Source of the DNA: an uncultured Lachnospiraceae bacterium
GTDB lineage: Bacteria > Bacillota > Clostridia > Lachnospirales > Lachnospiraceae
Direction of reading: 5' to 3'
Length of the DNA: 64,000 nt
Assembly (NCBI GenBank): GCA_934293575.1
Contig: CAKQYU010000004.1
Location: 62,001-126,000, forward strand
Made by a program: the position numbers and the translations under genes
Notes under the pieces: model-generated
The model's database searches: none
Told to the model about the DNA's origin: nothing
The model's input: only the letters and a program-made list of their open reading frames with translations
Shown: positions 16,429-25,353 of the stretch, in pieces
Numbering within the stretch: position 1 is the stretch's first letter
Layout: the number at the start of each line of letters is the position of its first letter

Positions 16429-16977
16429 ATGAAAGCAACAGGAATTGTGCGAAGAATAGATGAGTTAGGGAGAATTGTGGTTCCAAAGGAGCTTCGGAGA
16501 AATTTAAGAATTCGTGAGGGCGACCCAATTGAAATTTTTACCGGAAGAGAAGGAGAAATTATTTTAAAAAAATATTCTCCGATTGGGGAACTTAGTATGT
16601 TTGCACAGGAATATGTGGATGCGACCGCACAAATTTTAGGGTGTCCGGTATGTATTACGGATAGGGATCAGATTATTGCTGTATCTGGCATTTCCAAAAA
16701 AGAATTGATGGGAAAACATCTGCATAAAGAATTAGAGGATGCAATTAATGACCGGGAAGCAATAATGGCAAAAAAAGGTGAAAAACGATATATTCGGATT
16801 ACCGGTGAAAATGATGATATCTATATGGGACAGATTGTACAGACCATTATTTGTGAGGGAGATGCAATCGGGTCGGTTATTATTTTGAATAAGGATGCGA
16901 ACAAACCGTTGACCGAAACGGAGCGGAAGGTGGCGGTAATTGCAGCTAATTTTTTGGGAAAACAGTTGGAAGGCTAA
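16429..16977 (+). CDS. spoVT: Stage V sporulation protein T
   Basis: DNA-binding regulator of forespore gene expression, 182 residues, close to the 178 of Bacillus subtilis. Residues 1-50 are an AbrB-type swapped-hairpin DNA-binding domain (GIVRRIDELGRIVVPKELRR), followed by a GAF-like domain (about 60-180). The ATG at 16429 follows AGGAGGG; an in-frame extension from 16339 has no ribosome site and overlaps the promoter. The likely SigG/SigF-type promoter upstream fits control late in the forespore. In Bacillus and many Clostridia spoVT lies in the same neighbourhood as rqcP-yabPQ-divIC-spoIIE, as here. Confidence 0.93.
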   Translation: MKATGIVRRIDELGRIVVPKELRRNLRIREGDPIEIFTGREGEIILKKYSPIGELSMFAQEYVDATAQILGCPVCITDRDQIIAVSGISKKELMGKHLHKELEDAINDREAIMAKKGEKRYIRITGENDDIYMGQIVQTIICEGDAIGSVIILNKDANKPLTETERKVAVIAANFLGKQLEG

Positions 16978-17136
16978 GAAAAAAGTATATAAAAATAATA
17001 TACATTTTGCACAATGGTGTTGAAAAATACTTCGGAAATATCAAAAAAGAAACAGCAAAGTGTATATATTTTTAAAAGTGTTGCTTGTTAAAATTTAACT
17101 ATTTTACACAAAAAAGCCAAGAATATGGGTATTTAC

Positions 17137-17165
17137 TTGACAAAAAGCATATAAACGAGTATAAA
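17137..17165 (+). promoter_or_regulatory. Promoter of the HU gene
   Basis: TTGACA at 17137-17142 and TATAAA at 17160-17165 with a 17-bp spacer, 80 bp before the HU start. The AT-rich stretch 16978-17136 shows no gene. Confidence 0.8.
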
Positions 17166-17247
17166 TAAGTCTAGGACTTGTCAATGGGCAAGGTAGAATG
17201 CGAAAAGCAATACTATATAATAATATTTAAGAGGAGGAACTATTCCT

Positions 17248-17523
17248 ATGAACAAAACAGAATTAGTTGATGCAATTGCAAAGAAAACAGAATTATCTAA
17301 GAAAGATGCAGAGAAGGCATTAAAGGCTTTCACAGATGTTGTAGCTGAAGAATTAGCAAAGGGTGAGAAGATTCAGTTAGTTGGATTCGGTACTTTTGAA
17401 GTTGCTGAGAGACCTGCTCGTGAGGGTAGAAATCCTAGAACTGGCGAACCAATGCCAATCGCTGCTTCTAAGGCTCCTAAGTTCAAAGCTGGTAAGGCAT
17501 TAAAGGATACAGTTAACAAATAA
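17248..17523 (+). CDS. HU family DNA-binding protein
   Basis: Histone-like nucleoid protein of 91 residues that bends DNA as a dimer. The full HU pattern is present: an N-terminal helical dimerization part (MNKTELVDAIAKKTELSKK), the GFGTF core near residue 48, and the arm with GRNPRTGEPM near residue 60 that enters the minor groove. It has a strong GAGGAGGAA ribosome site and promoter, and a strong terminator follows, so it is mainly expressed alone at high level. Codon use (TTA, GTT, CCT) fits an abundant protein. Confidence 0.97.
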   Translation: MNKTELVDAIAKKTELSKKDAEKALKAFTDVVAEELAKGEKIQLVGFGTFEVAERPAREGRNPRTGEPMPIAASKAPKFKAGKALKDTVNK

Positions 17524-17544
17524 TCTGTAAGAATATGAACTGTA

Positions 17545-17575
17545 AGACCTGTTGTTCTCGCAACAGGTCTTTTTG
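17545..17575 (+). terminator. Terminator after HU
   Basis: AGACCTGTTG (17545-17554) pairs perfectly with CAACAGGTCT (17561-17570), followed by Ts. Confidence 0.9.
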
Positions 17576-17606
17576 CGTATTGAAACGATAAGAAATGGAG
17601 CGGAAT

Positions 17607-17846
17607 ATGAGATTAGACAAGTATTTGAAAGTTTCAAGACTGATTAAAAGACGTACCGTTGCAAATGATGCCTGTGATGCAGGAAGAGTAACGGTGAACG
17701 GAAAGGTTGCAAAGGCATCGACAGATGTAAAAGTGGGTGACCGTATTGATATTGCATTCGGTAATAAAAATGTAGCAGTGGAAGTGACTCAGATATTGGA
17801 GTCAACCAAAAAAGAAGATGCAAAAGAAATGTTCCAATATTTATGA
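17607..17846 (+). CDS. rqcP: S4-domain RNA-binding protein RqcP (YabO)
   Basis: Seventy-nine-residue S4-domain protein, the RqcP/YabO family, which works with RqcH in adding alanine tails to stalled nascent chains on the 50S subunit. The S4 signature MRLDKYLKVSRLIKRRTVANDACDAGRV is at the N-terminus (quoted in part), with the VNGKVAK turn following. The ATG at 17607 follows GGAGCGG; a start 12 bases earlier has no separate ribosome site. The gene order with yabP, yabQ and divIC is the same as in Bacillus subtilis, supporting the assignment. Confidence 0.9.
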   Translation: MRLDKYLKVSRLIKRRTVANDACDAGRVTVNGKVAKASTDVKVGDRIDIAFGNKNVAVEVTQILESTKKEDAKEMFQYL

Positions 17847-17939
17847 TTAAGAATATATAAGAGAATATATAAGCACCTTGTCTCATAAGATAGGTTGAGA
17901 GGAAATAACCTTATTAACGGAGATAGGAGTGTGGAGAAT

Positions 17940-18230
17940 ATGGAAGAAGTAAGGGGCACAAACATCAAAAGTCATAAAATTACATTGAACAACAGAGGTT
18001 TTGGAAATATAACGGGAGTAATTGCCGTGATTTCGTTTGATCCGAATGAAATTTTGTTAGAGACGGAACAGGGAATGTTACTGATAAAAGGAAATGAATT
18101 GAATGTTACGAAGCTGACTCTGGATAAAGGAGAGGTGGATGTTGACGGAAAAGTGGATTCCTTTACCTATTCCGATATGAAACCGGGTATAAAAGGCGAA
18201 AATGGATTGTTTGACCGTTTGTTTAAGTAG
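17940..18230 (+). CDS. yabP: Sporulation protein YabP
   Basis: Sporulation protein of the YabP family, 96 residues from ATG 17940 (TGGAGA upstream; a GTG nine bases earlier is also possible). It is soluble, beta-rich, with the family's SHKITLNNR opening and an ILLETEQGMLLIKG strand pair. YabP interacts with YabQ in spore coat/cortex assembly in Bacillus, where it is needed for efficient sporulation; precise function unknown. It is followed eight bases later by yabQ. Confidence 0.88.
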   Translation: MEEVRGTNIKSHKITLNNRGFGNITGVIAVISFDPNEILLETEQGMLLIKGNELNVTKLTLDKGEVDVDGKVDSFTYSDMKPGIKGENGLFDRLFK

Positions 18231-18238
18231 GTGATGAC

Positions 18239-18661
18239 TTGACATTTTTGATTTGCAATGAATTGAAACTATTTGGCATATGTCTCTTGCTTGGGGTGTT
18301 AATTGGATTATTTTATGATGTGTTTCGAATTGGACGTAAGCTGATTGTTCATAAAGAATGGCTGGTTGATTTGGAGGATTTGTTCTTTTGGATGTTGACG
18401 GCATGGTTTGTATTTCGGACTTTGTTTCAGTATAATCAGGGTGCATTAAGGGGATATGCATTTTTGGGTATGTTTCTTGGTGTCATTCTTTATGAATGCA
18501 GTTTTAGTCGATTATTGTTATTTATGACAGACAAAATTGTGCCATATTGGAATAACGGAAAGCAGTTTGTGAAGAAACCGGTGGTTCTTATAAAAAATGG
18601 AATCAGAAACCTATTGAAAAAGCTTGTATTTGAAGTTAAAATGGCTATAAAAGGCAGATAA
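18239..18661 (+). CDS. yabQ: Spore cortex protein YabQ
   Basis: Membrane protein of 140 residues needed for spore cortex formation in Bacillus. Three hydrophobic helices occupy about residues 8-28, 45-65 and 72-92, followed by a basic cytoplasmic tail. The FYDVFRIGRK segment after the first helix is typical of the family. The start is TTG at 18239, since ATG and GTG in the preceding eight bases are out of frame; AGGTGAT supplies the ribosome site. It lies between yabP and divIC. Confidence 0.88.
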   Translation: MTFLICNELKLFGICLLLGVLIGLFYDVFRIGRKLIVHKEWLVDLEDLFFWMLTAWFVFRTLFQYNQGALRGYAFLGMFLGVILYECSFSRLLLFMTDKIVPYWNNGKQFVKKPVVLIKNGIRNLLKKLVFEVKMAIKGR

Positions 18662-18686
18662 TGAATGATAGAAACAGGTGAAAAAA

Positions 18687-19007
18687 GTGAGTAGAAGAAG
18701 ACGGATCAGAAAAAAGACAAAAAACAACAGTCTTAAGAAAAACGGATTCCCGATGATTGCTTTTATTGTTGCGGTCTTTTGTATCGTAGTAGGTATTTAT
18801 ACAGTGAATCTGAAACAACAGAGTGCGAAATTGGACGAAAAAAAGGCAAACCTGGAAGAACAACTGGCGGAAGAAGAAGAACGGACAAAGGAATTGGAAG
18901 AGCTTGAAAAATATACCAAAACGAAAAAGTACATGGAGGAAGTTGCCAGACAAAAACTTGGACTGGTATATCCGGATGAGATATTGATACAGCCGAGCAA
19001 CAAATAA
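18687..19007 (+). CDS. divIC: Septum formation initiator DivIC/FtsB family
   Basis: Bitopic cell-division protein: a basic cytoplasmic N-terminus (RRRRIRKK), one TM helix (about 24-44), then an extracellular leucine-zipper-like coiled coil with an Ala/Glu/Leu pattern, ending with the QKLGLVYPDE motif of FtsB/DivIC proteins. It belongs to the FtsL-DivIC-DivIB divisome subcomplex. GTG at 18687 is preferred because AGGTG at 18676-18680 then has normal spacing; GTG 18678 would overlap it. Position between yabQ and spoIIE is the conserved one. Confidence 0.88.
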   Translation: MSRRRRIRKKTKNNSLKKNGFPMIAFIVAVFCIVVGIYTVNLKQQSAKLDEKKANLEEQLAEEEERTKELEELEKYTKTKKYMEEVARQKLGLVYPDEILIQPSNK

Positions 19008-19104
19008 TGTCGCAAGTTGCGAATGCAGCGGCGTTTATATGACAAAATTTTATAACAAAACCTTACATAATGAATTCCACAGGTAGAGTAGGAGGGAATG
19101 CATT

Positions 19105-21204
19105 ATGGTACATAGGGTAAATGTAATAGGGATACATATCCTTGCATTTTTTGTGGCACGTTGCCAGATGCTTGGAATGTATCCCTTTGTTGTTCCTTTT
19201 TTTATGGCGGCATATATAGAAAAGCAAAGCAGTATCAGTTTGTATCTGGTCATGCTTTTGGGAATATTCGGTGATGGAAGTCTAGAAGCAGGGTTTAAAT
19301 ATACTTTGGTTTTAGGTGCGTTATTTTTGCTGCTTCAAAATACAAACCGGAAAAAAGTATTTTCAACAAATGGACAGATTGCTCTTGCCTGTGGTGTGAT
19401 TTTGGCTTCTGTGGGACTTCCGTATGAATATATGATTCATCGCGAGGATGTCTGGCTTTATTACAGTATTTTAGAAGGGATTATTGCTTCCTGCGGTGTT
19501 TTTGTGTTTGAACAGGGAATTGTTGCATTGCGGGTGGGAACCGGACGCCGGTTTGCCACCAATGAACGCTTTATTGGCGTGTTTTCCCTGATGGCGGTAT
19601 TCTTATTTGGTTGTCCAAGGATAACGGTTCCGTTTCATCTTCTGTTTTTTGTTTCCGGTTATTTATTGTTATATTATGCTTATCGGTTTGACAGTGGAAT
19701 CGGGATGACAACCGGATGTCTGACCGGTATCTGCATGGCAGTACGCATGAATGACATTGCATGGCTTGCCGCTATGATATTATTGGCGGGGTTGATTGTT
19801 TTGCTGCGGGAACTTGGAAAGGTCGGTGTGATTCTCGGATTTTTTGCGGGATATCTGTTATTGGGATTTTTGTACAGACCGGACTTTTTAAATCTGCCGG
19901 TTTTGACTAGTGCAATCGGCAGCGTTTTTTTGTTTGCAATTACACCGTCTGCATATTTAAGAAAAATCATGCGCGGAAAGGATGGCGGTACAATATATTC
20001 CCAGGATTTACTTGTACAGGAAATAACAAAAAACAGGATATTGGAATTTGGAAATGCATTTTGCGAAATGGAAAAATTATTGCTTCTGCATGAAAAAGAA
20101 CATCCGGTACAGATTCCCTGTGGACTAAGCAATGTATATCTGAGCGGAGACGGAATTCCCTTGCTAAATGCAATGGAGATGCAGAGCAATCGTTTTATGG
20201 ATATGCGCAGAAATTTTGTAAGACAGTTGGGACAGATTGGAGAAACCATCATTAAGTTTTCCGGTCAGCTTTCGGATACTTCGGTACATTCGGAAATGTT
20301 TGAGAGCAGGATAACCGAACGGTTGAGCCAATATGGAATTATGGTAACAAAAGGAATACTTGTACAGAATGTAAACGGACAGACAGAGGCATATATCAGT
20401 TGTGTTTTGGAAAAAGGTGAGGTGGTTACCGGTAACACAATGGCAGATATGGTTGGACAGATTTTAAATAAAGAAATGGTTTGTGTAAAAAAGGGGGATG
20501 ATAATCCTTCTAAAAAAGAAAGTACTTTTATGTTTGTGGAAAAATGGAACTATATGTTGTCAACCGGTATCGTAAAGGAAAATCGTCAGGGAGAGTCACG
20601 GTGTGGGGATAATTTTTCCATGACAAAAACCGATTCCGGAAAGGCACTTTTGATGCTTTCGGATGGAATGGGAAGTGGAATAGCGGCAAATACAAAAAGT
20701 GAACAGGTAGTAAATCTGGCGGAACAGTTATTATCTTCCGGTTTTCAGAAGGAACTTGCAATCTGGCTGATTAATTCCTTCATCAGCTTCTTATCGGATG
20801 GAAATGACAGCTCCACTCTGGATATGGCATTTATTGATTTATATGACGGTTCGGTAAATTTTATCAAGCTGGGAGCGTCCACTACATTTATAAAAAGAAA
20901 AGATTCCGTGGAATGTATCCACTCTACTTCTTTGCCGATTGGGATGCTGGAGCAGGTAGAGTTTGACACGTGCGACAGAAAGCTTTATCATGGAGACATC
21001 ATTGTGATGATCAGTGACGGAATCATGGATGGTGTATTATGTGAGAATAAAGAGTCTTATCTGGCAGAGCTGATTGCCGGTATGGATGTGAATAATGCAC
21101 AGGTGATTGCACAGAAAATATTAGAGGATGTACGAATAATGAATGGGAACTGCCTGCGGGATGACAGTACGGTATTGGTTGCCGCATTATGGGATAGAGT
21201 ATAA
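19105..21204 (+). CDS. spoIIE: Stage II sporulation protein E, Ser/Thr phosphatase
   Basis: PP2C-type phosphatase that dephosphorylates SpoIIAA to release SigF in the forespore, and helps polar septation. It has 699 residues, shorter than the 827 of Bacillus subtilis. About ten hydrophobic helices fill residues 1-290, a linker follows, and the catalytic domain covers about 490-697, with the metal-binding motifs SDGMGSG near residue 520, DGIMDG near 640 and DDSTVLV near the end. GGAGGG lies eight bases before the ATG at 19105. A TGACAAA at 19040-19046 in the leader is one mismatch from a Spo0A box, which is too weak to call. tilS follows two bases after the stop. Confidence 0.95.
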   Translation: MVHRVNVIGIHILAFFVARCQMLGMYPFVVPFFMAAYIEKQSSISLYLVMLLGIFGDGSLEAGFKYTLVLGALFLLLQNTNRKKVFSTNGQIALACGVILASVGLPYEYMIHREDVWLYYSILEGIIASCGVFVFEQGIVALRVGTGRRFATNERFIGVFSLMAVFLFGCPRITVPFHLLFFVSGYLLLYYAYRFDSGIGMTTGCLTGICMAVRMNDIAWLAAMILLAGLIVLLRELGKVGVILGFFAGYLLLGFLYRPDFLNLPVLTSAIGSVFLFAITPSAYLRKIMRGKDGGTIYSQDLLVQEITKNRILEFGNAFCEMEKLLLLHEKEHPVQIPCGLSNVYLSGDGIPLLNAMEMQSNRFMDMRRNFVRQLGQIGETIIKFSGQLSDTSVHSEMFESRITERLSQYGIMVTKGILVQNVNGQTEAYISCVLEKGEVVTGNTMADMVGQILNKEMVCVKKGDDNPSKKESTFMFVEKWNYMLSTGIVKENRQGESRCGDNFSMTKTDSGKALLMLSDGMGSGIAANTKSEQVVNLAEQLLSSGFQKELAIWLINSFISFLSDGNDSSTLDMAFIDLYDGSVNFIKLGASTTFIKRKDSVECIHSTSLPIGMLEQVEFDTCDRKLYHGDIIVMISDGIMDGVLCENKESYLAELIAGMDVNNAQVIAQKILEDVRIMNGNCLRDDSTVLVAALWDRV

Positions 21205-21206
21205 AT

Positions 21207-22646
21207 ATGATTCAAAAGATAAAGTCATTTATTCAACTGCATAATCTGTTACAGGTGGATGACCATCTGATTGTTGGGGTGTCCGGTGGAGCGGACTCCG
21301 TGGCTCTTTTTTTTGTCCTGTTAAATTTAAAAGAGGAATGGAATCTTACACTGGATGTGGTGCATATTCATCATGGGATTCGTGAAGAAGCGGATGCGGA
21401 TGCCGATTATGTAAAATCCTTATGCGAAAAATGGGATGTAGACTTTCATTTATATTACGGAGATATACCGGATATGGCAAAATCACTTCATATGTCGGAG
21501 GAAGAAGCCGGAAGGCAGTTTCGATATGATTGTTTTGAAAAGGAAGCAAGGCGGGTTGGTGCAAATAAAATTGCAGTTGCACATCATCAAAATGACCAGG
21601 CAGAAACGATATTGTTTCATTTAATCCGTGGAAGCAATCTGCGTGGAATGGCAGGAATGGAACCGCTTGGAATCAGACCGGATAAGCCTTCTCTTATACG
21701 TCCGCTGCTATGTGTAAACCGGACGGAGATAGAGGATTTTTTGAAAACAAAAGGAGTGGCATGGTGTGAAGACATAACGAATGAGGACAACAGCTATGCC
21801 AGAAATGCTTTACGGAATCTGGTTATTCCCGCTATGGAGAAAATTAATTCACAGGCTGTTGAGCATATTGCAAAACTAGCGCAGCAGATGGATGAATATG
21901 ACCGGTATTTCCGGATGCAGACAGACGAATATATTGAGAAAAATATACATGAAAATCCGGATGGCAGTATGTCTGTGAACCGATACCAATTGCAGAACGA
22001 AATGCCTGTATTTGCAAAAGCGGTATTGTATCGGATGATAGGTCTTGTCAGTGGAAAGAAAAAGGATATTGCGAAATGCCATGTTGAAGATTTATATGAT
22101 TTGCTGGGAAAACAAAGCGGAAAAGAAATTTGTCTGCCATATGGAATAAAAGCAAAATTAGTGTATGAAAAACTGGTTCTTCGGATATGCTTAGAAGAAG
22201 AAAGTATGGAAGAACAGATATATTTAAAGGATATAATCTGGGAAGAGAATAAAAAATATAAAGTTACAATAAAGGGATACGGAACCATAAAGTTTGAATG
22301 TAGATTGGCAAAGGATTTGTCTGTTGCTGACAGGGAAAATTTGTCAGGAAATATCTATACGAAATACTTTGATTGTGATACAATAATGGATACGTTATGT
22401 GTAAGAACTCCATGTCAGGATGATTACATATGTATCAATAAAGACGGAACCCGCAAGAAGCTGATGCAGTATCTTAAGAATGAAAAGATAGCGGCAGACG
22501 AAAGAAAAAGGATTCCGGTGCTGGCATTTGACCATGAGATATTATATGTAGCAGGATATCGCAGATGTGAGGATTATAAAATATCAGATGATACAAAAAA
22601 GATATTAATGGTATCGTACGAAGGAGAAAAAAATGGATCAGATTAG
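21207..22646 (+). CDS. tilS: tRNA(Ile)-lysidine synthase
   Basis: Essential enzyme that converts C34 of the CAU-anticodon tRNA-Ile to lysidine using ATP, so the tRNA reads AUA. The 479-residue protein has the N-type ATP-pyrophosphatase P-loop SGGADS (residues 26-31), a HHGIREEAD stretch that follows the second strand, and HHQNDQAET (near residue 130), followed by the TilS-specific C-terminal domains. It begins two bases after spoIIE and overlaps hpt by 14 bases, so translation is coupled along the operon. Confidence 0.96.
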   Translation: MIQKIKSFIQLHNLLQVDDHLIVGVSGGADSVALFFVLLNLKEEWNLTLDVVHIHHGIREEADADADYVKSLCEKWDVDFHLYYGDIPDMAKSLHMSEEEAGRQFRYDCFEKEARRVGANKIAVAHHQNDQAETILFHLIRGSNLRGMAGMEPLGIRPDKPSLIRPLLCVNRTEIEDFLKTKGVAWCEDITNEDNSYARNALRNLVIPAMEKINSQAVEHIAKLAQQMDEYDRYFRMQTDEYIEKNIHENPDGSMSVNRYQLQNEMPVFAKAVLYRMIGLVSGKKKDIAKCHVEDLYDLLGKQSGKEICLPYGIKAKLVYEKLVLRICLEEESMEEQIYLKDIIWEENKKYKVTIKGYGTIKFECRLAKDLSVADRENLSGNIYTKYFDCDTIMDTLCVRTPCQDDYICINKDGTRKKLMQYLKNEKIAADERKRIPVLAFDHEILYVAGYRRCEDYKISDDTKKILMVSYEGEKNGSD

Positions 22647-23154
22647 TGAAATGATTTCGGAAGAAAAGGTAAATCAGCGGATTTGTGAATTAGCGAAGCA
22701 AATTGATGAGGATTATGCGGGAAAGGAACTGCATTTAATCATCATTTTAAAGGGGAGTGTCTTTTTTGCCTGTGAACTTGCAAAACGGTTAACAGTTCCG
22801 GTTACGATGGATTTTATGACAGTTTCATCCTATGGAGATGGAATGGTATCAGCCGGCAAGATTACAATTAAAAAAGAGCTGGATGAGGAAATTGAAGGAA
22901 AGCACGCACTGATAGTAGAAGATATTGTGGATTCCGGTAATACATTATTTAATTTAAAAAATTTATTATTGGGCAGAAATCCTGCAAGTCTTAAAATTGT
23001 TACATTATTAGACAAACCGGATCGCAGAACAGCCGAGATAGAGACGGATTACTGTGGATTTCAGATTCCGGACGAGTTTGTTGTTGGATATGGTTTGGAT
23101 TATGCACAAAAATATCGGAATCTTCCATATATCGGCGTAATAAAGCAAGACTAA
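22633..23154 (+). CDS. hpt: Hypoxanthine phosphoribosyltransferase
   Basis: Purine salvage enzyme that makes IMP or GMP from hypoxanthine or guanine with PRPP. It has 173 residues, typical. The PRPP-binding motif VEDIVDSGNTL is near residues 96-106, the flexible-loop segment SSYGDGM near residue 65, and the DYCGFQIPDEFVVGYGLDY block near the end. The ATG at 22633 lies inside the end of tilS, behind GAAGGAG. ftsH follows 13 bases after the stop, giving the conserved tilS-hpt-ftsH order. Confidence 0.96.
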   Translation: MDQISEMISEEKVNQRICELAKQIDEDYAGKELHLIIILKGSVFFACELAKRLTVPVTMDFMTVSSYGDGMVSAGKITIKKELDEEIEGKHALIVEDIVDSGNTLFNLKNLLLGRNPASLKIVTLLDKPDRRTAEIETDYCGFQIPDEFVVGYGLDYAQKYRNLPYIGVIKQD

Positions 23155-23167
23155 GAAGGAGTAAAGT

Positions 23168-25030
23168 ATGAACAAGAACATGAAAAGAAGCCTGATTACT
23201 TATTGTATATTTTTTCTGATTATAATAGGGATTGTCAGCCTGGTTCAAGGATCAAATCAGAATGTGGATATTTCCTATACGGAAATTAATTTTATGGATG
23301 ACATGAAGGATGGTAAGGTTTCTTCTGTATATGTAAAACAGAATGCAGAGGTTCCAACCGGTACGGTTACTTCCGTTCAGGAAGGTGGTAAGACAGTACA
23401 GTTTTTTGTACCGGATGTCAGCGAATTTCAAAAGAACTTTGAAGAAGTGGCTTCTGAAGAGAAGCTGGATGTTGATTTTGAGATGAGTGATGTGAGCAGA
23501 CCAAGTTTTCTGGAGAAAACGATGCCGTATATATTTGCTCTGTTAATGGCGGTAGTTGTCATTATATTGTTTGCGGGAATGCAAGGTTCCGGCAGTGGCG
23601 GCGGTGCCATGATGAACTTTGGAAAGAGCCGTGCAAAGATGACGGCGGAGGATGATAACAAAATTACATTTGATGATGTGGCAGGTCTGACAGAGGAAAA
23701 AGAAGACTTAGCGGAAGTGGTTGACTTTTTGAAAAATCCAAGTAAGTATATAGAACTCGGTGCCAGAATACCAAAAGGAATGCTGTTGGTAGGTCCTCCG
23801 GGAACCGGTAAAACATTGCTTGCAAAGGCGGTTGCTGGAGAAGCACATGTTCCGTTCTTTACCATATCCGGTTCTGATTTTGTGGAGATGTTTGTTGGTG
23901 TTGGTGCATCGAGAGTACGTGACCTGTTTACGGAAGCAAAGAAGCATTGTCCATGTATTATATTTATTGATGAAATTGATGCGGTTGCACGTCGTCGTGG
24001 TTCCGGTTTAGGTGGTGGACATGACGAGAGAGAGCAGACCTTGAACCAGATGCTGGTAGAAATGGACGGATTTTCCGTAAATGAAGGTATCATTGTCATG
24101 GCTGCAACAAACCGTGTGGATATCTTAGATCCGGCTATTTTACGTCCGGGACGTTTTGACCGTAAGATTAATGTTGGTAAGCCGGACGTTAAGGGTAGAG
24201 AGGATATCTTAAAAATCCATACAAAGAATAAACCATTGGGTGAAAATGTTGATTTACCGGAAATTGCACGTACAACTGCCGGATTTTCGGGAGCTGATTT
24301 GGAAAACCTGATGAATGAATCCGCTATTTATGCAGCGAAGGATAATCGGAAGTACATTGTAAAAGAGGATGTAGACCGTGCCTTTATCAAGGTCGGAATT
24401 GGTACAGAAAGAAAGTCAAGAGTTATCCCGAAAGAAGATTTACGGATTACGGCTTATCATGAATCCGGTCATGCAATTTTGTTCCATGTATTAGAAGGTG
24501 TTGGACCGGTCTATACCGTTTCCATTATACCAACCGGACAGGGAGCAGCGGGTTACACGATGCCGTTGCCTGAAAATGACAATGTACATGTAACAAAGGG
24601 AAAAATGTTAAATGATATTAAAGTAAGCTTGGGCGGACGTATTGCGGAAGAGTTGATTATGGATGATATTTCGGCCGGAGCTTCTCAGGATATCAAGCAG
24701 GCAACTGCTGCAGCCAGAGCAATGGTTGTAAAATACGGTATGTCGGAAGAACTGGGTCTGATTAACTATGAGACAGACAATGAGGAAGAAACCTTTGTCG
24801 GAAGAGATATCGGACATCAGAAGATGCTAAGTGAGCAGACTTCTGCACTGATTGATAAAGAAGTAAAGAAGATTATTGACAGCTGTTATCGGGAAGCCAA
24901 AGCTATCCTTGAACAGAATATCGATATTCTTCATGCCTGTGCAAAACGGTTATTGGAGAAAGAAAGAATTGACCGGGATGAGTTTGAATCTTTGTTTGCA
25001 GAAACTCCTCAGACAGGTAATTTATTGTAA
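23168..25030 (+). CDS. ftsH: ATP-dependent zinc metalloprotease FtsH (first copy)
   Basis: Membrane AAA+ protease of 620 residues that extracts and degrades membrane and regulatory proteins. Two TM helices at about 8-28 and 118-138 bracket an extracellular domain. Visible are Walker A GPPGTGKT near residue 208, Walker B IIFIDEID, the second region of homology (AATNRVDILDPAILRPGRFDR in part) and the zinc motif HESGH starting at residue 431. It closes the tilS-hpt-ftsH operon and ends before a strong terminator. A second, diverged FtsH is at 34538. Confidence 0.96.
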   Translation: MNKNMKRSLITYCIFFLIIIGIVSLVQGSNQNVDISYTEINFMDDMKDGKVSSVYVKQNAEVPTGTVTSVQEGGKTVQFFVPDVSEFQKNFEEVASEEKLDVDFEMSDVSRPSFLEKTMPYIFALLMAVVVIILFAGMQGSGSGGGAMMNFGKSRAKMTAEDDNKITFDDVAGLTEEKEDLAEVVDFLKNPSKYIELGARIPKGMLLVGPPGTGKTLLAKAVAGEAHVPFFTISGSDFVEMFVGVGASRVRDLFTEAKKHCPCIIFIDEIDAVARRRGSGLGGGHDEREQTLNQMLVEMDGFSVNEGIIVMAATNRVDILDPAILRPGRFDRKINVGKPDVKGREDILKIHTKNKPLGENVDLPEIARTTAGFSGADLENLMNESAIYAAKDNRKYIVKEDVDRAFIKVGIGTERKSRVIPKEDLRITAYHESGHAILFHVLEGVGPVYTVSIIPTGQGAAGYTMPLPENDNVHVTKGKMLNDIKVSLGGRIAEELIMDDISAGASQDIKQATAAARAMVVKYGMSEELGLINYETDNEEETFVGRDIGHQKMLSEQTSALIDKEVKKIIDSCYREAKAILEQNIDILHACAKRLLEKERIDRDEFESLFAETPQTGNLL

Positions 25031-25066
25031 GAATTAACAGAAAAAAGGATAGAATAAAAGACAGAA

Positions 25067-25109
25067 AAACGGTTTTGTTGTTAAAATTAACTACAAAACC
25101 GTTTCTTTT
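25067..25109 (+). terminator. Terminator of the spoIIE-ftsH operon
   Basis: A perfect 12-bp stem, AAACGGTTTTGT (25067-25078) with ACAAAACCGTTT (25092-25103), then C and five Ts. Confidence 0.92.
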
Positions 25110-25229
25110 TGACCATAATACACAAACGAAGTGGATTTTAGGAAATATTTTACAATGGGAATTGACGATTTGCACAAAAGAAAATAAAAAATAAAAAATT
25201 GTTTGTGAACACTTTTGAACGATTATAAG

Positions 25230-25347
25230 TATAATAATACTTGTAACCCCCCCAATACATTATATAGTTTTTTTGCTACACCCCATAAGTAACAAAAAAA
25301 TACCTTCTCCAGAAAAGGACAGTCGTTCGGTAGACTGTCCTTTTTAC
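25230..25347 (+). ncRNA. Candidate small RNA in the ftsH-plsC gap
   Basis: After the ftsH terminator the plus strand still has a TATAAT (25230-25235), an AAGTAT/ATACTT palindrome around it, two C-rich stretches (one of seven Cs near 25246, one CCCC near 25281) and a second plus-strand terminator at 25313-25345. No plus-strand gene needs that terminator. A C-rich RNA of about 100 nt is possible. There is no good -35 box, so this is weak. The rest of the 323-bp gap is AT-rich and shows nothing else. Confidence 0.25.
25313..25345. terminator. Bidirectional terminator after plsC
   Basis: AAAAGGACAGTC (25313-25324) pairs with GACTGTCCTTTT (25333-25344). Ts occur on both strands. It lies just past the plsC stop on the minus strand. 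Confidence 0.88.
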
Positions 25348-25353
25348 TTTGTA

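Noticed and set aside
23428..24099. A 223-codon minus-strand frame within ftsH
   Set aside because: Antisense shadow of the highly conserved FtsH ATPase domain; no ribosome site and no recognisable protein.
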